DNA of 64,000 nucleotides from Clostridium sp. (GTDB taxonomy: Bacteria > Bacillota > Clostridia > Clostridiales > Clostridiaceae). The translations under genes and the position numbers were made by a program. The notes beneath the pieces were generated by a model. It saw nothing but the letters and a program-made list of their open reading frames with translations. It made no database searches and was not told the origin of the DNA. Numbering within the stretch: the first letter of the stretch is position 1; every line of letters begins with the position of its first letter. This document shows, piece by piece, positions 27,398-37,615 of the stretch. The DNA lies in NCBI RefSeq assembly GCF_017888565.1, contig NZ_JAGHFX010000018.1, positions 1-64,000 on the forward strand, given 5' to 3'.

Positions 27398-28527
27398 TAT
27401 ACTAATACTTTACCAGCAACTATGACATTTTTTATATTTATGTCTTCATCAAATAAAACTAAATCAGCATCATAGCCTTCTTTTACAAGACCTTTTCTAT
27501 CTTCAACTTTACAATGTCTAGCAGCATTAAAAGTTGCCATTTTTACAGCTTCATTTAGTGAAAGTCCAACATTTTTATATACATTTCTAACAGCTTTGTC
27601 TAGAGTTAATATTGAGCCAGCTAAGCTTCCACTTAAAAGTCTTGCAGCTCCATCTTTAACAATAACGTCTTGACCGCCTAATGCATACATGCCGTCAGGC
27701 ATAGCGCATGCCATCATTGCATCAGTAACTAATAATACTTTATCAGTTGTCTTTTGATTGTAAGCTATTCTAAGTGATGGATATGATATATGGATACCAT
27801 CAGAAATTGTTTCTGTAGTTATCTCACTATCAAATATAGCACCTACAACTCCAGGTTCTCTATGAGCAAATGGTGTCATTGCATTAAATAAATGAGTTGA
27901 GTGACAGCAACCACATTTAATTCCTTCCATAGCTTCATCATAAGTAGCTTTTGTATGACCTATAGAGCAAACTATTCCTTTTTTTGATAATTCTTTTATT
28001 AATTCCTTAGCCCCTGGAACTTCAGGAGCAATTGTAATTGATACAACGGCATCTTCAGCATCTCCTACCATAGCATTAAAATTCTCAAGCGTTGGAGGGA
28101 TTAAGAAATTAGGATTTTGAGCTCCGATAGCTTTTGGACTAATGAAAGGCCCTTCAAGATGAGCTCCTAAAACTATAGCACCATCAGTGCCATTTTCTTT
28201 AGCTTCCTTTATAACTCCCATAGATTTTCTTATATCATCTACTGATACTGTCATTGTAGTTGGTGTGAAAGCGGTAGTTCCATGTTTAACTATAGTTTTA
28301 GAAATTTCATTGATTGCTTCAAATGTACCATCCATCGTATCGTGTCCACCTGCGCCATGTATATGAACGTCTATAAATCCAGGAGATAAGTATAGTCCTT
28401 CTGCATCAATTACTTCAGAGTCATTAATATTACTTGGATTTATTTCTTTTATTTTTCCATTTTCGATTAAAACAGATCCCTTTTCTATCTTATCAAGATA
28501 TACTATGTTACAGTTTTTAATTATCAT
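27397..28527 (-). CDS. nagA: N-acetylglucosamine-6-phosphate deacetylase
   Basis: The 376-residue amidohydrolase removes acetate from GlcNAc-6-phosphate, which feeds amino sugars from wall turnover or chitin into glycolysis and wall precursors. Metal and catalytic residues are visible in GFIDVHIHGAGGHDT (about residue 52), HLEGPF, CSIGHTKA, HLFNAMTPF and the catalytic Asp in LVTDAMMA (about 272). TGGAGGTG lies 6 bases before the ATG. nagB and a GntR-type NagR are not adjacent, so the gene stands alone here. Confidence 0.95.
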   Translation of the reverse strand: MIIKNCNIVYLDKIEKGSVLIENGKIKEINPSNINDSEVIDAEGLYLSPGFIDVHIHGAGGHDTMDGTFEAINEISKTIVKHGTTAFTPTTMTVSVDDIRKSMGVIKEAKENGTDGAIVLGAHLEGPFISPKAIGAQNPNFLIPPTLENFNAMVGDAEDAVVSITIAPEVPGAKELIKELSKKGIVCSIGHTKATYDEAMEGIKCGCCHSTHLFNAMTPFAHREPGVVGAIFDSEITTETISDGIHISYPSLRIAYNQKTTDKVLLVTDAMMACAMPDGMYALGGQDVIVKDGAARLLSGSLAGSILTLDKAVRNVYKNVGLSLNEAVKMATFNAARHCKVEDRKGLVKEGYDADLVLFDEDINIKNVIVAGKVLV

Positions 28528-28772
28528 ACGAGCACCTCCATGTTTTTAATATAAAATTCAATTAATAACTAAAACATTAATAGTTAGAAACGTATTCAAA
28601 TATAGTATTAAATTGAATAATATAAGTTTATTAATTTATATATTTAATTATATCACATTAAATATAATAAGATTTAAATAAATGTATAATCTTTATTACA
28701 ACTTATATATGATATAATTATATAATAAAAATAGTGAGATTAAAATATTATTAGAAGATTTGGAGAGATAAC

Positions 28773-31001
28773 ATGGAATGTCTAAACGGAATAGTAGAAT
28801 CTATTGTATTCAAAAGTGATGATACAGGGTATGTTGTATCAAAGGTAAGGATAGATAAAGATTGTATAAATGCAGTTGGAATAGTTCCTTTTTTAAAGGA
28901 AGGGCAACATGTTAAGTTAAAGGGACAATGGGTTCTTCATAAGCAATTTGGGCGTCAGTTTAATATAGATGAATATGAAGAAGTGTTACCAGATTCAATT
29001 GATGGAATTAAAAAATATTTGAGTACAGGTATAATTCATGGAATAGGTCCTATAACTGCTAAAAAAATTGTAGATAGATTTAAGGAAGAAACTTTAGATA
29101 TATTAGAAAATCATATTGAAAGACTTCAAGAGATTGAGGGAATTGGAGAGAAGAAATTTAGAATAATTTATGAATCTTATATAGAGCAAAAGGATTTAAA
29201 AGATATAATAATTTATTTTCAAGGTCATGGAATGACAACTAATCAATGTATAAAAATATATAAAAAGTTTGGTGTAGATGCTAAGGCTATTGTTTCAGAA
29301 AATCCTTATATTCTTTCAGATGAAATATCGGGAATAGGATTCATAACAGCAGATAGAATAGCAAAGAGCCTTGGAATAGAATCAACATCACCATTTAGAA
29401 TACAAAGTGGAATAAGATATATATTGAATCAATTTTCAGCATCAGGTAATACATATATGCCTAAAAATAATTTAATTGATGAAGTATCTAAGATATTAGC
29501 TGTGCCAGCACAAATGGTAGAAGAAAACTTATATAACTTAGCACTAGAAACAAAAATAAAAATAGAAAAAATTAATAATATAGAAGCAGTATTTTCATTG
29601 CCATATTATTACTGTGAATTAGGTGTTACAAATAAGATAATTACATTAAGTATAGAAAATTTTAGAACTATAAATACAGATGTTGAATTTGAAATTGAAG
29701 CTTTTGAGAGAAAAAATAAAATAAAATTTGCAAACTCCCAAAGAGAGGCTATTGTAGGTGCTTTTGACAATGGGATAGAGATAATAACTGGAGGTCCTGG
29801 AACTGGAAAGACTACAATTATAAAATCTATCATAGAAATATATGAAAATAATGGTATGAAGGTTTTATTAGGGGCACCAACAGGAAGAGCAGCTAAGAGA
29901 ATGACTGAATCTACTGGTAGAGAAGCAAAAACAATTCATAGGCTATTAGAAATGGGAGTAAGTGAAGATGAAAATTCTTATTATGGAAAGGGAGAATCGG
30001 AACCATTAGAAGCTGATGTAATTATAATAGATGAGGCATCTATGATAGATATAATGCTTATGCATAGTTTGCTTAAAGCAATAAAACTTGGAACAAGATT
30101 AATAATAGTTGGTGACGTAGATCAATTACCGTCAGTTGGGGCAGGAAATGTATTAAAGGACTTAATAGAAAGTAATTTTATAAAAGTGGTAAGACTTAAA
30201 GATATTTTTAGACAAGGAGAAGAAAGTCTTATTGTAACAAATGCGCATAAAATTAATAATGGTGAAATGCCGTATATAAATAGAAGAGATGGTGACTTCT
30301 TTTTTGAAAATAAAGACAATGTGGATTTAATATTATCTACCATAATAGATTTAATAAATAGAAGATTACCTAACTTTAAGAAAGCGTGGGATAAGTATAG
30401 GGATATTCAAATATTAACACCTACAAGAAAAGGAATATTAGGTGTGCAAAATTTGAATAATAAACTTCAAGAAGTTTTGAATCCTAAATCACCTAGCAAG
30501 AAAGAAAAAGAGTTAAAAGAAGTTATTTTTAGAGAAGGAGATAAAGTGATGCAAACTAAAAATAATTATTCTTTAAAATGGATTAGAGTTAATGGAAGTG
30601 GGGAGAATGAAGGTGTAGGTGTCTTTAATGGAGATATGGGCTTTATTCAAAGTATAAATGAAGAAGAGAAGACAATTACTATAATTTTTGATGATGAAAG
30701 AAAAGTTATTTATGATTACATATATTTGGATGAATTAGAGCTAGCATATGCAATTACTATACATAAAAGCCAAGGAAGCGAGTTTAAGGTAATAATTACT
30801 CCAGCGTTTATGGGATCACCATTGTTAATGAATAAAAATTTATTATATACAGCTATAACTAGAGCAAAAGAACTTGTAGTTGTTGTTGGTATTCCAAAGG
30901 CTTTAAAACATATGGTATCTAACACAAGAAGTATGGAGAGATACTCTTCACTTAGAGATAGAATAATAGATATTACCAATCAAGACATGTTTAGTGAATA
31001 A
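28773..31001 (+). CDS. recD2: RecD2-type 5'-3' DNA helicase
   Basis: The 742-residue SF1B helicase is of the RecD2 kind found in bacteria without RecBC partners and is linked to DNA damage tolerance and replication. Order: N-terminal OB-like domain (about 1-75), helix-hairpin-helix region (about 80-200, with IEGIGEKKF), then the helicase core with Walker A GGPGTGKTT near 340, Walker B IIIDEASMID near 412, DQLPSVGAGN, and the C-terminal TIHKSQGSEF and YTAITRAK. The next gene starts 15 bases later. Confidence 0.94.
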   Translation: MECLNGIVESIVFKSDDTGYVVSKVRIDKDCINAVGIVPFLKEGQHVKLKGQWVLHKQFGRQFNIDEYEEVLPDSIDGIKKYLSTGIIHGIGPITAKKIVDRFKEETLDILENHIERLQEIEGIGEKKFRIIYESYIEQKDLKDIIIYFQGHGMTTNQCIKIYKKFGVDAKAIVSENPYILSDEISGIGFITADRIAKSLGIESTSPFRIQSGIRYILNQFSASGNTYMPKNNLIDEVSKILAVPAQMVEENLYNLALETKIKIEKINNIEAVFSLPYYYCELGVTNKIITLSIENFRTINTDVEFEIEAFERKNKIKFANSQREAIVGAFDNGIEIITGGPGTGKTTIIKSIIEIYENNGMKVLLGAPTGRAAKRMTESTGREAKTIHRLLEMGVSEDENSYYGKGESEPLEADVIIIDEASMIDIMLMHSLLKAIKLGTRLIIVGDVDQLPSVGAGNVLKDLIESNFIKVVRLKDIFRQGEESLIVTNAHKINNGEMPYINRRDGDFFFENKDNVDLILSTIIDLINRRLPNFKKAWDKYRDIQILTPTRKGILGVQNLNNKLQEVLNPKSPSKKEKELKEVIFREGDKVMQTKNNYSLKWIRVNGSGENEGVGVFNGDMGFIQSINEEEKTITIIFDDERKVIYDYIYLDELELAYAITIHKSQGSEFKVIITPAFMGSPLLMNKNLLYTAITRAKELVVVVGIPKALKHMVSNTRSMERYSSLRDRIIDITNQDMFSE

Positions 31002-31016
31002 ATAAGGAGAGGTTAA

Positions 31017-32039
31017 ATGTTAGATAAAAAATTAATAAACCTAAAAGAGTTTAATAATTGTACATCTAAGATAAATAAGTGGTATAACAAACAATCAAAA
31101 ATACTAACTATAATAACTAATCCATATAATAGTACATTTATATTTCTACCGTTAATAAAGTCGATACTAAAACAAAATAAAAAAGTATTATATGTGTGGG
31201 CAGGAAAAGATTTTAATAAAGAAATAATAGAAGATTTAAAAATAAGTGATTATAAATTTAGATATTCATATATGGAAGAGAACGAAGGTAATGAGGATTT
31301 AGTATTTGTAAATTTTGAAAATATTAATAAAATAAATAATTGTTATGAACTATGTATAATTGACGATATAAGTATATACTCACTTATTTCAAAGGAAGAG
31401 TTTAGACAATATGTTGAAGATTTATATTTATGTAGTAAAAGGATGATAATATTGTCTATAGAAAAAATAGTTAATATGGGTAGATGTATATCAGTTTCCG
31501 ATTTGACTAGAAATACGCCTTTTGTAGAGCCTAGAATGATTACAACTAGAGTAAAATTAGATGAGGATATGCCTTATACACTATATGATTATTTAATGTG
31601 GTTTAAAAGTAATAATCGTAAGGTTATAATATATGTTCCCAGTGAAGAAAAAATTAATAAGTTATTTGATTATTATACACAAGAACTAAAGATTAAGGAT
31701 ATAAAAATAGTAAAATTTTTTAGAGGTGAGAATATAAAGAAGATAGACTCTTTACACAGATTAAAAAATAAAAGTGTTTTTATTATCACTAATAATATTA
31801 GAGAATATAAAACAGGTTCAGAGAGTATAGATATAGTTGCATTATTCTCTGATGAAATATTTTATAGTTATAAAAAAATAATATATTTTTGTGCTGATGT
31901 GGGAAAAGACGCAAGCGATAATAAAATAGGAGAAGTAATCCTTGTTGGAAAGGAAATATCGGAGGATATGGACTTGGCTAAAGAAATGGCAAGGGGATAT
32001 AACAAAGAAATATGGGAAAAGGGCTTATTGAACTATTAA
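31017..32039 (+). CDS. Degenerate ComFA-like helicase protein
   Basis: This 340-residue protein precedes comF, where ComFA, the DNA-uptake ATPase, is expected. Its fold pattern fits a shrunken ComFA/PriA-like helicase: a first domain with NPYNSTFIFLPLIKSILKQN where Walker A should be, IIDDIS (about residue 118) at the DEAD position, a second domain with RKVIIYVPSEEKINKLF, and a C-terminal segment FCADVGKDASDNKIGEVILV that aligns with motif VI (QIAGRVGR then GEV). The GKT of Walker A and the arginine fingers are gone, so ATP hydrolysis is unlikely. It overlaps the comF start by 28 bases. Homology is inferred from position and pattern. Confidence 0.6.
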   Translation: MLDKKLINLKEFNNCTSKINKWYNKQSKILTIITNPYNSTFIFLPLIKSILKQNKKVLYVWAGKDFNKEIIEDLKISDYKFRYSYMEENEGNEDLVFVNFENINKINNCYELCIIDDISIYSLISKEEFRQYVEDLYLCSKRMIILSIEKIVNMGRCISVSDLTRNTPFVEPRMITTRVKLDEDMPYTLYDYLMWFKSNNRKVIIYVPSEEKINKLFDYYTQELKIKDIKIVKFFRGENIKKIDSLHRLKNKSVFIITNNIREYKTGSESIDIVALFSDEIFYSYKKIIYFCADVGKDASDNKIGEVILVGKEISEDMDLAKEMARGYNKEIWEKGLLNY

Positions 32040-32655
32040 GAGATATTATAGATGAATTACTAGATATAATATATCCACCTAAAAATAAATGTATTTCCTG
32101 TGATAATGAAGTTATAGGATTATGTCCTATATGTAAAAGTAAGATAATGAGAGTAAAGGAAGAATCTAAGGTATTATCATATGGATATTATAGTGGAGTA
32201 ATGAAAAAATAATACTTGAATTTAAATACAATAAAAATTTTTTAGCTGGAAATATATTAGCAGATTATTTATGTGAGTTAATAAATGAAAATAATATTAA
32301 TGTAGATGCAATATTATTTATTCCTAGCAGTAAAAAAGCTTTAAAAAATAGAGGATTTAATCAATGTGAATTTATAGCACAAAAGATAAGTAGAAGATTA
32401 AATAAACCGATATATAGAGATATAATTAAAGTAAAAAATATAAAAGAGCAAAAAACTTTATCAAAAGAAGATAGATTTAAAAATATAGAAGGAGCTTTTG
32501 GGATTAAGAACAATAAAAATATAAAAAATAAAAATATAATTTTAATAGATGATGTAATAACAACAGGTGCGACATTATTTGAATGTGAAAACCTACTAAA
32601 AAAAAGTGGGGTTAATTCTATAAAAATGTTGACAGTTGCAAAAAGTTATATATAA
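32012..32655 (+). pseudogene. comF: comF (ComFC) amidophosphoribosyltransferase, split by a 1-base frameshift
   Basis: The first frame (32012-32212) gives the ComF N-terminus with the zinc-finger pairs CISC and CPIC and stops at TAA just after an A6 run (32204-32209). Moving back one base there opens a second frame to 32655 with the rest of the family: RGFNQCEFIAQKIS, EQKTLSKEDRF and the PRPP loop LIDDVITTGAT. Joined length would be about 214 residues, normal for ComFC, which acts in uptake of transforming DNA. One missing A in a homopolymer explains it: real mutation, phase-variable slippage or a sequencing error. It overlaps the ComFA-like gene upstream. Confidence 0.85.
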
Positions 32656-32662
32656 TAATAAT

Positions 32663-32870
32663 GTAAAGTTTAGGTCTGTGGATGAAAGTCGATGCCAGTC
32701 GCAGGCAAAACGATCCACGTAAGTTTGGAAAAATTCCTAATGAGCATGGTGCGGTATAGAAGTAAGTCCTACCAAGAAAATTGAGAGGGTTAGTAGTGAG
32801 AGGGTAATTCCGAGTAGCAAAAGCTCCAGTAGGCGAGTGTGGGGTCAAAATCCAGGTCAGCTAACTTTAC
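32663..32870 (+). ncRNA. raiA RNA: raiA-motif structured RNA
   Basis: A block much richer in G and C than its surroundings lies between comF and hpf, the usual place of the raiA RNA motif reported from Firmicutes. The ends form a closing stem: GTAAAGTTTAG (from 32663) with CTAACTTTAC (32861-32870). Internal conserved-looking segments include GGATGAAAGTCGATGCCAGT, CGATCCACG and AGTAGGCGAGTGTGGGGTC. A strong terminator follows at 32873. I identify it from context and pattern memory. Its molecular role is unsettled; it is an independent RNA rather than a clear cis riboswitch, since a terminator separates it from hpf. Confidence 0.75.
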
Positions 32871-32872
32871 GA

Positions 32873-32909
32873 AAAAATAGCCATTAGTATTTACTAGTGG
32901 CTATTTTTT
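32873..32909 (+). terminator. Terminator of the raiA RNA
   Basis: A 17-bp stem, 32873-32889 with 32892-32908, including one G-U pair and ending in T6. Confidence 0.88.
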
Positions 32910-33030
32910 ATACATATAAGAGCAGAGAAATTTAAAATTTTTTAAATTAAAAAATATATAAAACAAAGAGTAAACAGAAGTTTTATTGAGTAAAATAAAG
33001 TGAATTTTCTGTCAATTGCTCATATTCATC

Positions 33031-33060
33031 TTGATTGAAAAGGTTTCTAAGTAGTATAAT
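33031..33060 (+). promoter_or_regulatory. Candidate promoter for hpf
   Basis: TTGATT (33031-33036), an 18-base spacer and TATAAT (33055-33060). It gives hpf its own start after the raiA RNA terminator. A leader of about 60 bases follows. Confidence 0.5.
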
Positions 33061-33129
33061 ATAAACATAAACAAACAAGTTTAAGACTACTGAGTAAGGT
33101 TTAAGCTTATAGAGAGGGGATGAACTTAT

Positions 33130-33666
33130 ATGAGAGTTTCAGTAATAGCAAAAAATACTACAGCAACACCAGCATTAAAGGAAATGGTTGAGAAAAAGCT
33201 TTCCAAGGTAAAAAGATATTTTGATCCAGAGGTAGAAGCAAAAACTACTTTATCAGTACAAAAAAATAAACAAAAGGTAGAAATAACAATACCGTTTAAT
33301 GGAATAATACTAAGAGCTGAAGAATCAACTGAAGATATGTACAAATCAATTGATTTAGTAGTTGCAAAGTTAGAAAGACAAATTAGAAAACAAAGAACAA
33401 AATTATCTAGAAGAAACAATGAGTCATTAAGATTCCCACAAGCAGAGGAAGTTGCTTTAAGCGATGAAGTTGCAGAGGCAAATGGAGAAGTTGTTAAAGT
33501 AAAAAGATTTGGAGTTAAACCTATGTCAGTTGAGGAGGCAGTACTTCAAATGGAATTAGTAGGACATAATTTCTTTGTATATCAAGATTCAGAAGCAAAT
33601 AAGGTATGCGTAGTATATAAGAGAAAAGATGGAGATTATGGCTTATTAGAACCAGATTATATTTAA
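33130..33666 (+). CDS. hpf: Long-form ribosome hibernation promoting factor
   Basis: The 178-residue protein is the long HPF (RaiA/YvyD family). The N-terminal domain (about 1-100) binds the decoding site of idle 30S subunits, and the C-terminal domain (about 120-178, MSVEEAVLQMELVGHNFFVY) dimerises two ribosomes into inactive 100S particles. GAGGGGATG lies upstream of the ATG. It follows the raiA RNA and precedes secA; a terminator ends it, so it is monocistronic. Confidence 0.95.
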   Translation: MRVSVIAKNTTATPALKEMVEKKLSKVKRYFDPEVEAKTTLSVQKNKQKVEITIPFNGIILRAEESTEDMYKSIDLVVAKLERQIRKQRTKLSRRNNESLRFPQAEEVALSDEVAEANGEVVKVKRFGVKPMSVEEAVLQMELVGHNFFVYQDSEANKVCVVYKRKDGDYGLLEPDYI

Positions 33667-33694
33667 AATTTTATGAATATTAAATTTAATTAAT

Positions 33695-33723
33695 AAAAGG
33701 AAGTGCAATGCACTTCCTTTTTA
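33695..33723 (+). terminator. Terminator after hpf
   Basis: AAAAGGAAGTGC (33695-33706) pairs with GCACTTCCTTTT (33710-33721), followed by T. Confidence 0.9.
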
Positions 33724-33754
33724 GTTATAATGTTATTAAAAAGTAACTTATTTA

Positions 33755-33784
33755 TTGAATTAATTGTTAGTAAAATGGTATAAT
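33755..33784 (+). promoter_or_regulatory. Candidate promoter for secA
   Basis: TTGAAT (33755-33760), an 18-base spacer and TATAAT (33779-33784) with TGG as extended -10. Confidence 0.5.
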
Positions 33785-33809
33785 TTATAAATGAAATTCA
33801 ATAAATTAA

Positions 33810-33853
33810 ATTTGATAAATAAAATACATGAGATTTGATAAATAAAATGCATG
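33810..33853 (+). repeat. Two-copy direct repeat in the secA leader
   Basis: ATTTGATAAATAAAATACATG (33810-33830) recurs at 33833-33853 with one change (period 23 bases), just downstream of the candidate secA promoter. It may be a chance slippage duplication or paired sites for a regulator. Confidence 0.6.
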
Positions 33854-33903
33854 TACATGATTAAACTAATTAATAAAATAAAACGATTGGAAGGAAAATT
33901 ATA

Positions 33904-36417
33904 ATGGGATTTTTGGAAAAGTTATTTGGGTCATATAGTGAGAGAGAAGTTAAAAAGTTACAAAAAATTGCAGATAAAATAGAAGCCTTAGATCAAACTA
34001 TGCAAAGCTTATCAGATGATGAGCTAAAAACAAAGACGGAGGAGTTTAAGAAAAGATTAGAAAATGGTGAAACTCTTGATGATATATTACCAGAAGCTTT
34101 TGCGGTATGTAGAGAAGCTGCATGGAGAGTTTTAGGTATGAAACACTATAGAGTTCAACTTATAGGTGCTATGGTTCTTCATCAAGGAAGAATTGCAGAA
34201 ATGAAAACTGGAGAAGGTAAGACTTTAGTTGCAACATTACCAGTATATTTAAATGCATTAACAGGAGAAGGTGTACATCTAGTAACAGTTAATGATTACC
34301 TAGCAACAAGAGATATTGAGTGGATGGGTAAGTTATATAATTTTCTAGGATTAAGTACAGGATGTATAGTTCATGGATTAACATCTGAGCAAAGAAGAGA
34401 AGCATATGCTGCTGATATAACATATGGAACTAATAATGAGTTTGGTTTTGATTACTTAAGAGATAATATGGTAATTTACAAAGAAGAAAAAGTTCAAAGA
34501 AAATTGAACTTTGCAGTTGTGGATGAAGTTGACTCAATACTTATAGACGAAGCTAGAACGCCACTTATAATTTCAGGAGCTGGAGAAAAATCGACTAAAT
34601 TCTATAACGTTGCAGACAATTTTGTTAAACAATTATTAGCTGAGACAGATTATACAATTGATGAAAAAGCTAATTCAGTAATGTTAACTGATTCAGGGGT
34701 AGAAAAAGCTGAAAGAGCATTCGGGATAGATAACTATGCAGATGCAGATCATTTAGAATTACAACATTATATAACTCAAGCATTAAAAGCTAATTATGGA
34801 ATGAAAATAGATAAGGACTACATGGTGAAGGATGGTCAAGTAATAATAGTTGACGAATTTACAGGTAGACTTATGGAAGGTAGAAGATATTCAGATGGAC
34901 TTCATCAAGCTATTGAGGCTAAAGAAGGAGTTAAAATAGAAAGAGAATCAAAAACTCTTGCTACAATAACATTCCAAAATTACTTTAGAATGTATAATAA
35001 GTTATCTGGTATGACAGGTACAGCATTAACAGAGGAAAATGAATTTAGAGAAATTTATGCATTAGATGTAATAGTTGTTCCAACCAATAGACCAATTGCC
35101 AGAATAGATAAGAGTGATTTAATATATAAAAATACAAAAGGAAAGTATAATGCTATTATAGAAGAGATAATAGAATCTAACAAGAAAGGTCAACCAGTTC
35201 TAGTTGGTACAGTAAGTATAGAAAAATCAGAGTACTTATCTTCTTTACTAAAGAAGAGAGGTATTAAACATAAAGTGCTTAACGCTAAATATCATGAACA
35301 AGAAGCTGAGATAATTTCTCATGCTGGGGAATTAGGTAGCGTTACTATTGCTACTAATATGGCAGGTAGAGGAACTGATATTAAGCTTGGAGAAGGTGTT
35401 AAAGAAGCTGGTGGACTTAAAATAATAGGAACAGAAAGACACGAATCAAGAAGAATAGATAACCAATTAAGAGGTAGATCAGGTCGTCAAGGTGATTCAG
35501 GGGAATCAGTATTCTATATTTCTTTAGAAGATGATTTAATGAGAATATTTGGATCAGAAAAGATCCAAGGGCTAATGGAAAAGTTAGGATTAGAAGAAGA
35601 TGAAGCTATTGATCATAAGATGGTAAGTAAAGCTATAGAAAATGCACAAAAGAAGGTTGAAGGTAATAACTTTGACATAAGAAAGAATCTTATCGGTTAT
35701 GATGATGTTATGAATATGCAAAGAGAAGTTATTTACAAACAAAGATCTGAAGTTTTAGAAGGAAAAGACTTAAGAGAACAAATTAATGGAATGGTAAATG
35801 AAATAGTATCTGATGCAGTTAAAACTCATTTAGATGGTGTAAATGAAAACTTTGAAGAAGAAATAGGAAAGTTAATTCAATACTTAGAAGATATATGCTT
35901 ACCTCATGGAGTAGTTAAAGTTGAAGATTTAGTGGAATTATCTAATGATGAAATAATTAGTAAGTTATTAGATATATTAATTAAAGTTTACCATGAAAAA
36001 GAAGAAGAATTTGGTGAAGAGCACTTTAGAGAAGTTGAAAGAGTAATACTTCTTAGAGTAGTAGATCAAAAATGGATGGATCATATAGATAACATGGATC
36101 ACTTAAAGCAAGGTATTGGACTTAGAGCATATAAGCAATTAGATCCAATACAAGCATACCAAATGGAAGGTAGTTCTATGTTTGAAGAAATGATTAATGG
36201 AATAAAGATCGATACAATTAAATTCTTATTCCATATTCAAGTTCAAAAAAACGTTGAAAGAGAAAGAGTTGCAGAAGAAACATCAGCAAGCCATGGTGGG
36301 GATGATTCAGATGTAAAAAAACAACCAGTTAGAAATGAACCTAAAGTAGGTAGAAATGACTTGTGTACATGTGGAAGTGGTAAGAAGTATAAAAACTGTT
36401 GTGGAAGAGAAGTATAA
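33904..36417 (+). CDS. secA: Preprotein translocase ATPase SecA
   Basis: The 837-residue motor drives unfolded preproteins through SecYEG. Walker [12 protein letters not shown] is near residue 100, the DEAD-type box [14 protein letters not shown] near 204, the second nucleotide domain has [12 protein letters not shown] near 482 and [11 protein letters not shown], and the C-terminus carries the SEC-C zinc motif [13 protein letters not shown]. Length fits the housekeeping SecA1. GGAAGGAAA precedes the ATG. It ends in a terminator before prfB, a classic gene pair in Firmicutes. Confidence 0.97.
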   Translation: MGFLEKLFGSYSEREVKKLQKIADKIEALDQTMQSLSDDELKTKTEEFKKRLENGETLDDILPEAFAVCREAAWRVLGMKHYRVQLIGAMVLHQGRIAEMKTGEGKTLVATLPVYLNALTGEGVHLVTVNDYLATRDIEWMGKLYNFLGLSTGCIVHGLTSEQRREAYAADITYGTNNEFGFDYLRDNMVIYKEEKVQRKLNFAVVDEVDSILIDEARTPLIISGAGEKSTKFYNVADNFVKQLLAETDYTIDEKANSVMLTDSGVEKAERAFGIDNYADADHLELQHYITQALKANYGMKIDKDYMVKDGQVIIVDEFTGRLMEGRRYSDGLHQAIEAKEGVKIERESKTLATITFQNYFRMYNKLSGMTGTALTEENEFREIYALDVIVVPTNRPIARIDKSDLIYKNTKGKYNAIIEEIIESNKKGQPVLVGTVSIEKSEYLSSLLKKRGIKHKVLNAKYHEQEAEIISHAGELGSVTIATNMAGRGTDIKLGEGVKEAGGLKIIGTERHESRRIDNQLRGRSGRQGDSGESVFYISLEDDLMRIFGSEKIQGLMEKLGLEEDEAIDHKMVSKAIENAQKKVEGNNFDIRKNLIGYDDVMNMQREVIYKQRSEVLEGKDLREQINGMVNEIVSDAVKTHLDGVNENFEEEIGKLIQYLEDICLPHGVVKVEDLVELSNDEIISKLLDILIKVYHEKEEEFGEEHFREVERVILLRVVDQKWMDHIDNMDHLKQGIGLRAYKQLDPIQAYQMEGSSMFEEMINGIKIDTIKFLFHIQVQKNVERERVAEETSASHGGDDSDVKKQPVRNEPKVGRNDLCTCGSGKKYKNCCGREV

Positions 36418-36443
36418 AAAAGTGCCCTTTGGGCACTTTTTTA
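36417..36443 (+). terminator. Terminator after secA
   Basis: AAAAAGTGCCC (36417-36427) pairs with GGGCACTTTTT (36431-36441) around TTT. Confidence 0.9.
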
Positions 36444-36491
36444 AAGCTAGTAAGCTATTTTCAATAAATTTAAAAAAGATAGGGTGATTAT

Positions 36492-37593
36492 ATGATAATT
36501 AAGTTAGAATCAGAATTAGCTAAGCTTAATGATATAAAGAAAGTTATAAAAGAAATGGGGGCTTCTCTTTGACAAAGAAGCACTAGAAAAGCAATTAAAT
36601 GAATTAGAGCTTCAAATGCAGGAAAATAGATTTTGGGAAGATATAAAAAGAGCCGAAGAAGTTACAAAGGAAAGTAAAAGAATTAAAGACAAAATAGAGA
36701 TGTATGAATCGCTAGTATCAAGAGTTGAAGATGTAGAGATACTGGCGGAATTAATAGATGAAGAAGATGAAGAATCTATAAATGAAGTTATAAGAGAAAT
36801 AAGGTCTATAGAAAAAGCTGTAGAAGGTTATAGGATAGAACTACTTTTATCAGGAGAGTATGATAGAAATGATGCTATATTAACTTTACATGCTGGAGTA
36901 GGTGGAAGTGATGCAAATGATTGGACTGAAATGCTACTTAGAATGTACACAAGATGGTGTGAAAAAAGAGGTTTTAAGGTAGAAACTATTGATTATTTAG
37001 AAGGCGATGAAGCTGGAATAAAGAGTGTAACATTAAAGGTGAAAGGCGAATTTGCATATGGTTACTTGAAGGCTGAAAAGGGAATTCATAGATTAGTAAG
37101 GATATCTCCTTTTAATGCAAATGGTAAAAGGCAAACTTCTTTTGCATCAGTTGAAGTACTTCCTGAATTAACAAAAGATCAAGATATAGAAATAAGAAGT
37201 GAAGATCTAAAGATAGATACCTATAGAGCAAGTGGTGCTGGTGGCCAACATGTAAATAAGACTGAATCAGCAATAAGAATAACACATTTGCCAACTGGAA
37301 TAGTTGTTCAATGCCAAAGTGAAAGAAGTCAGTTTTCTAATAAAGATACAGCTATGTCTATGCTTAAATCTAAACTTATAGACTTAAAAGAAAGAGCTCA
37401 TAAAGAAAAAATAGAAGATTTAACAGGTGAGCTAAAGGACATGGGATGGGGAAGTCAGATAAGATCATATGTGTTCCATCCATATAACATGGTTAAAGAT
37501 CATAGGACTGGAGAAGAAACGGCTAACTTAAATGCAGTTATGAATGGTGAAATAGATAACTTTATTAATGCATATTTAAAAAATAATAACTAG
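36492..37593 (+). CDS. prfB: Peptide chain release factor 2 with programmed +1 frameshift
   Basis: RF2 ends translation at UGA and UAA. Translation starts at ATG 36492 and reads 26 codons to an in-frame TGA at 36570-36572; the ribosome must slip +1 on CTT (36567-36569) and continue from GAC at 36571 to the stop at 37593, giving about 366 residues, the normal length. The slip site CTTTGAC and an upstream G5 (36557-36561) acting as internal ribosome site are the known autoregulatory device: low RF2 favours the slip. RF2 motifs are RISPFNANGKRQ (SPF) and SGAGGQHVNKTES (GGQ). PrmC methylates this GGQ. The CDS is a join of 36492-36569 and 36571-37593. Confidence 0.96.
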
Positions 37594-37615
37594 AAAATTT
37601 AATGGAATTGAAGAG

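Noticed and set aside
32618..32848. 76-codon minus-strand frame over the raiA RNA
   Set aside because: It arises from the GC-richer RNA gene; the structured RNA explains the region better.
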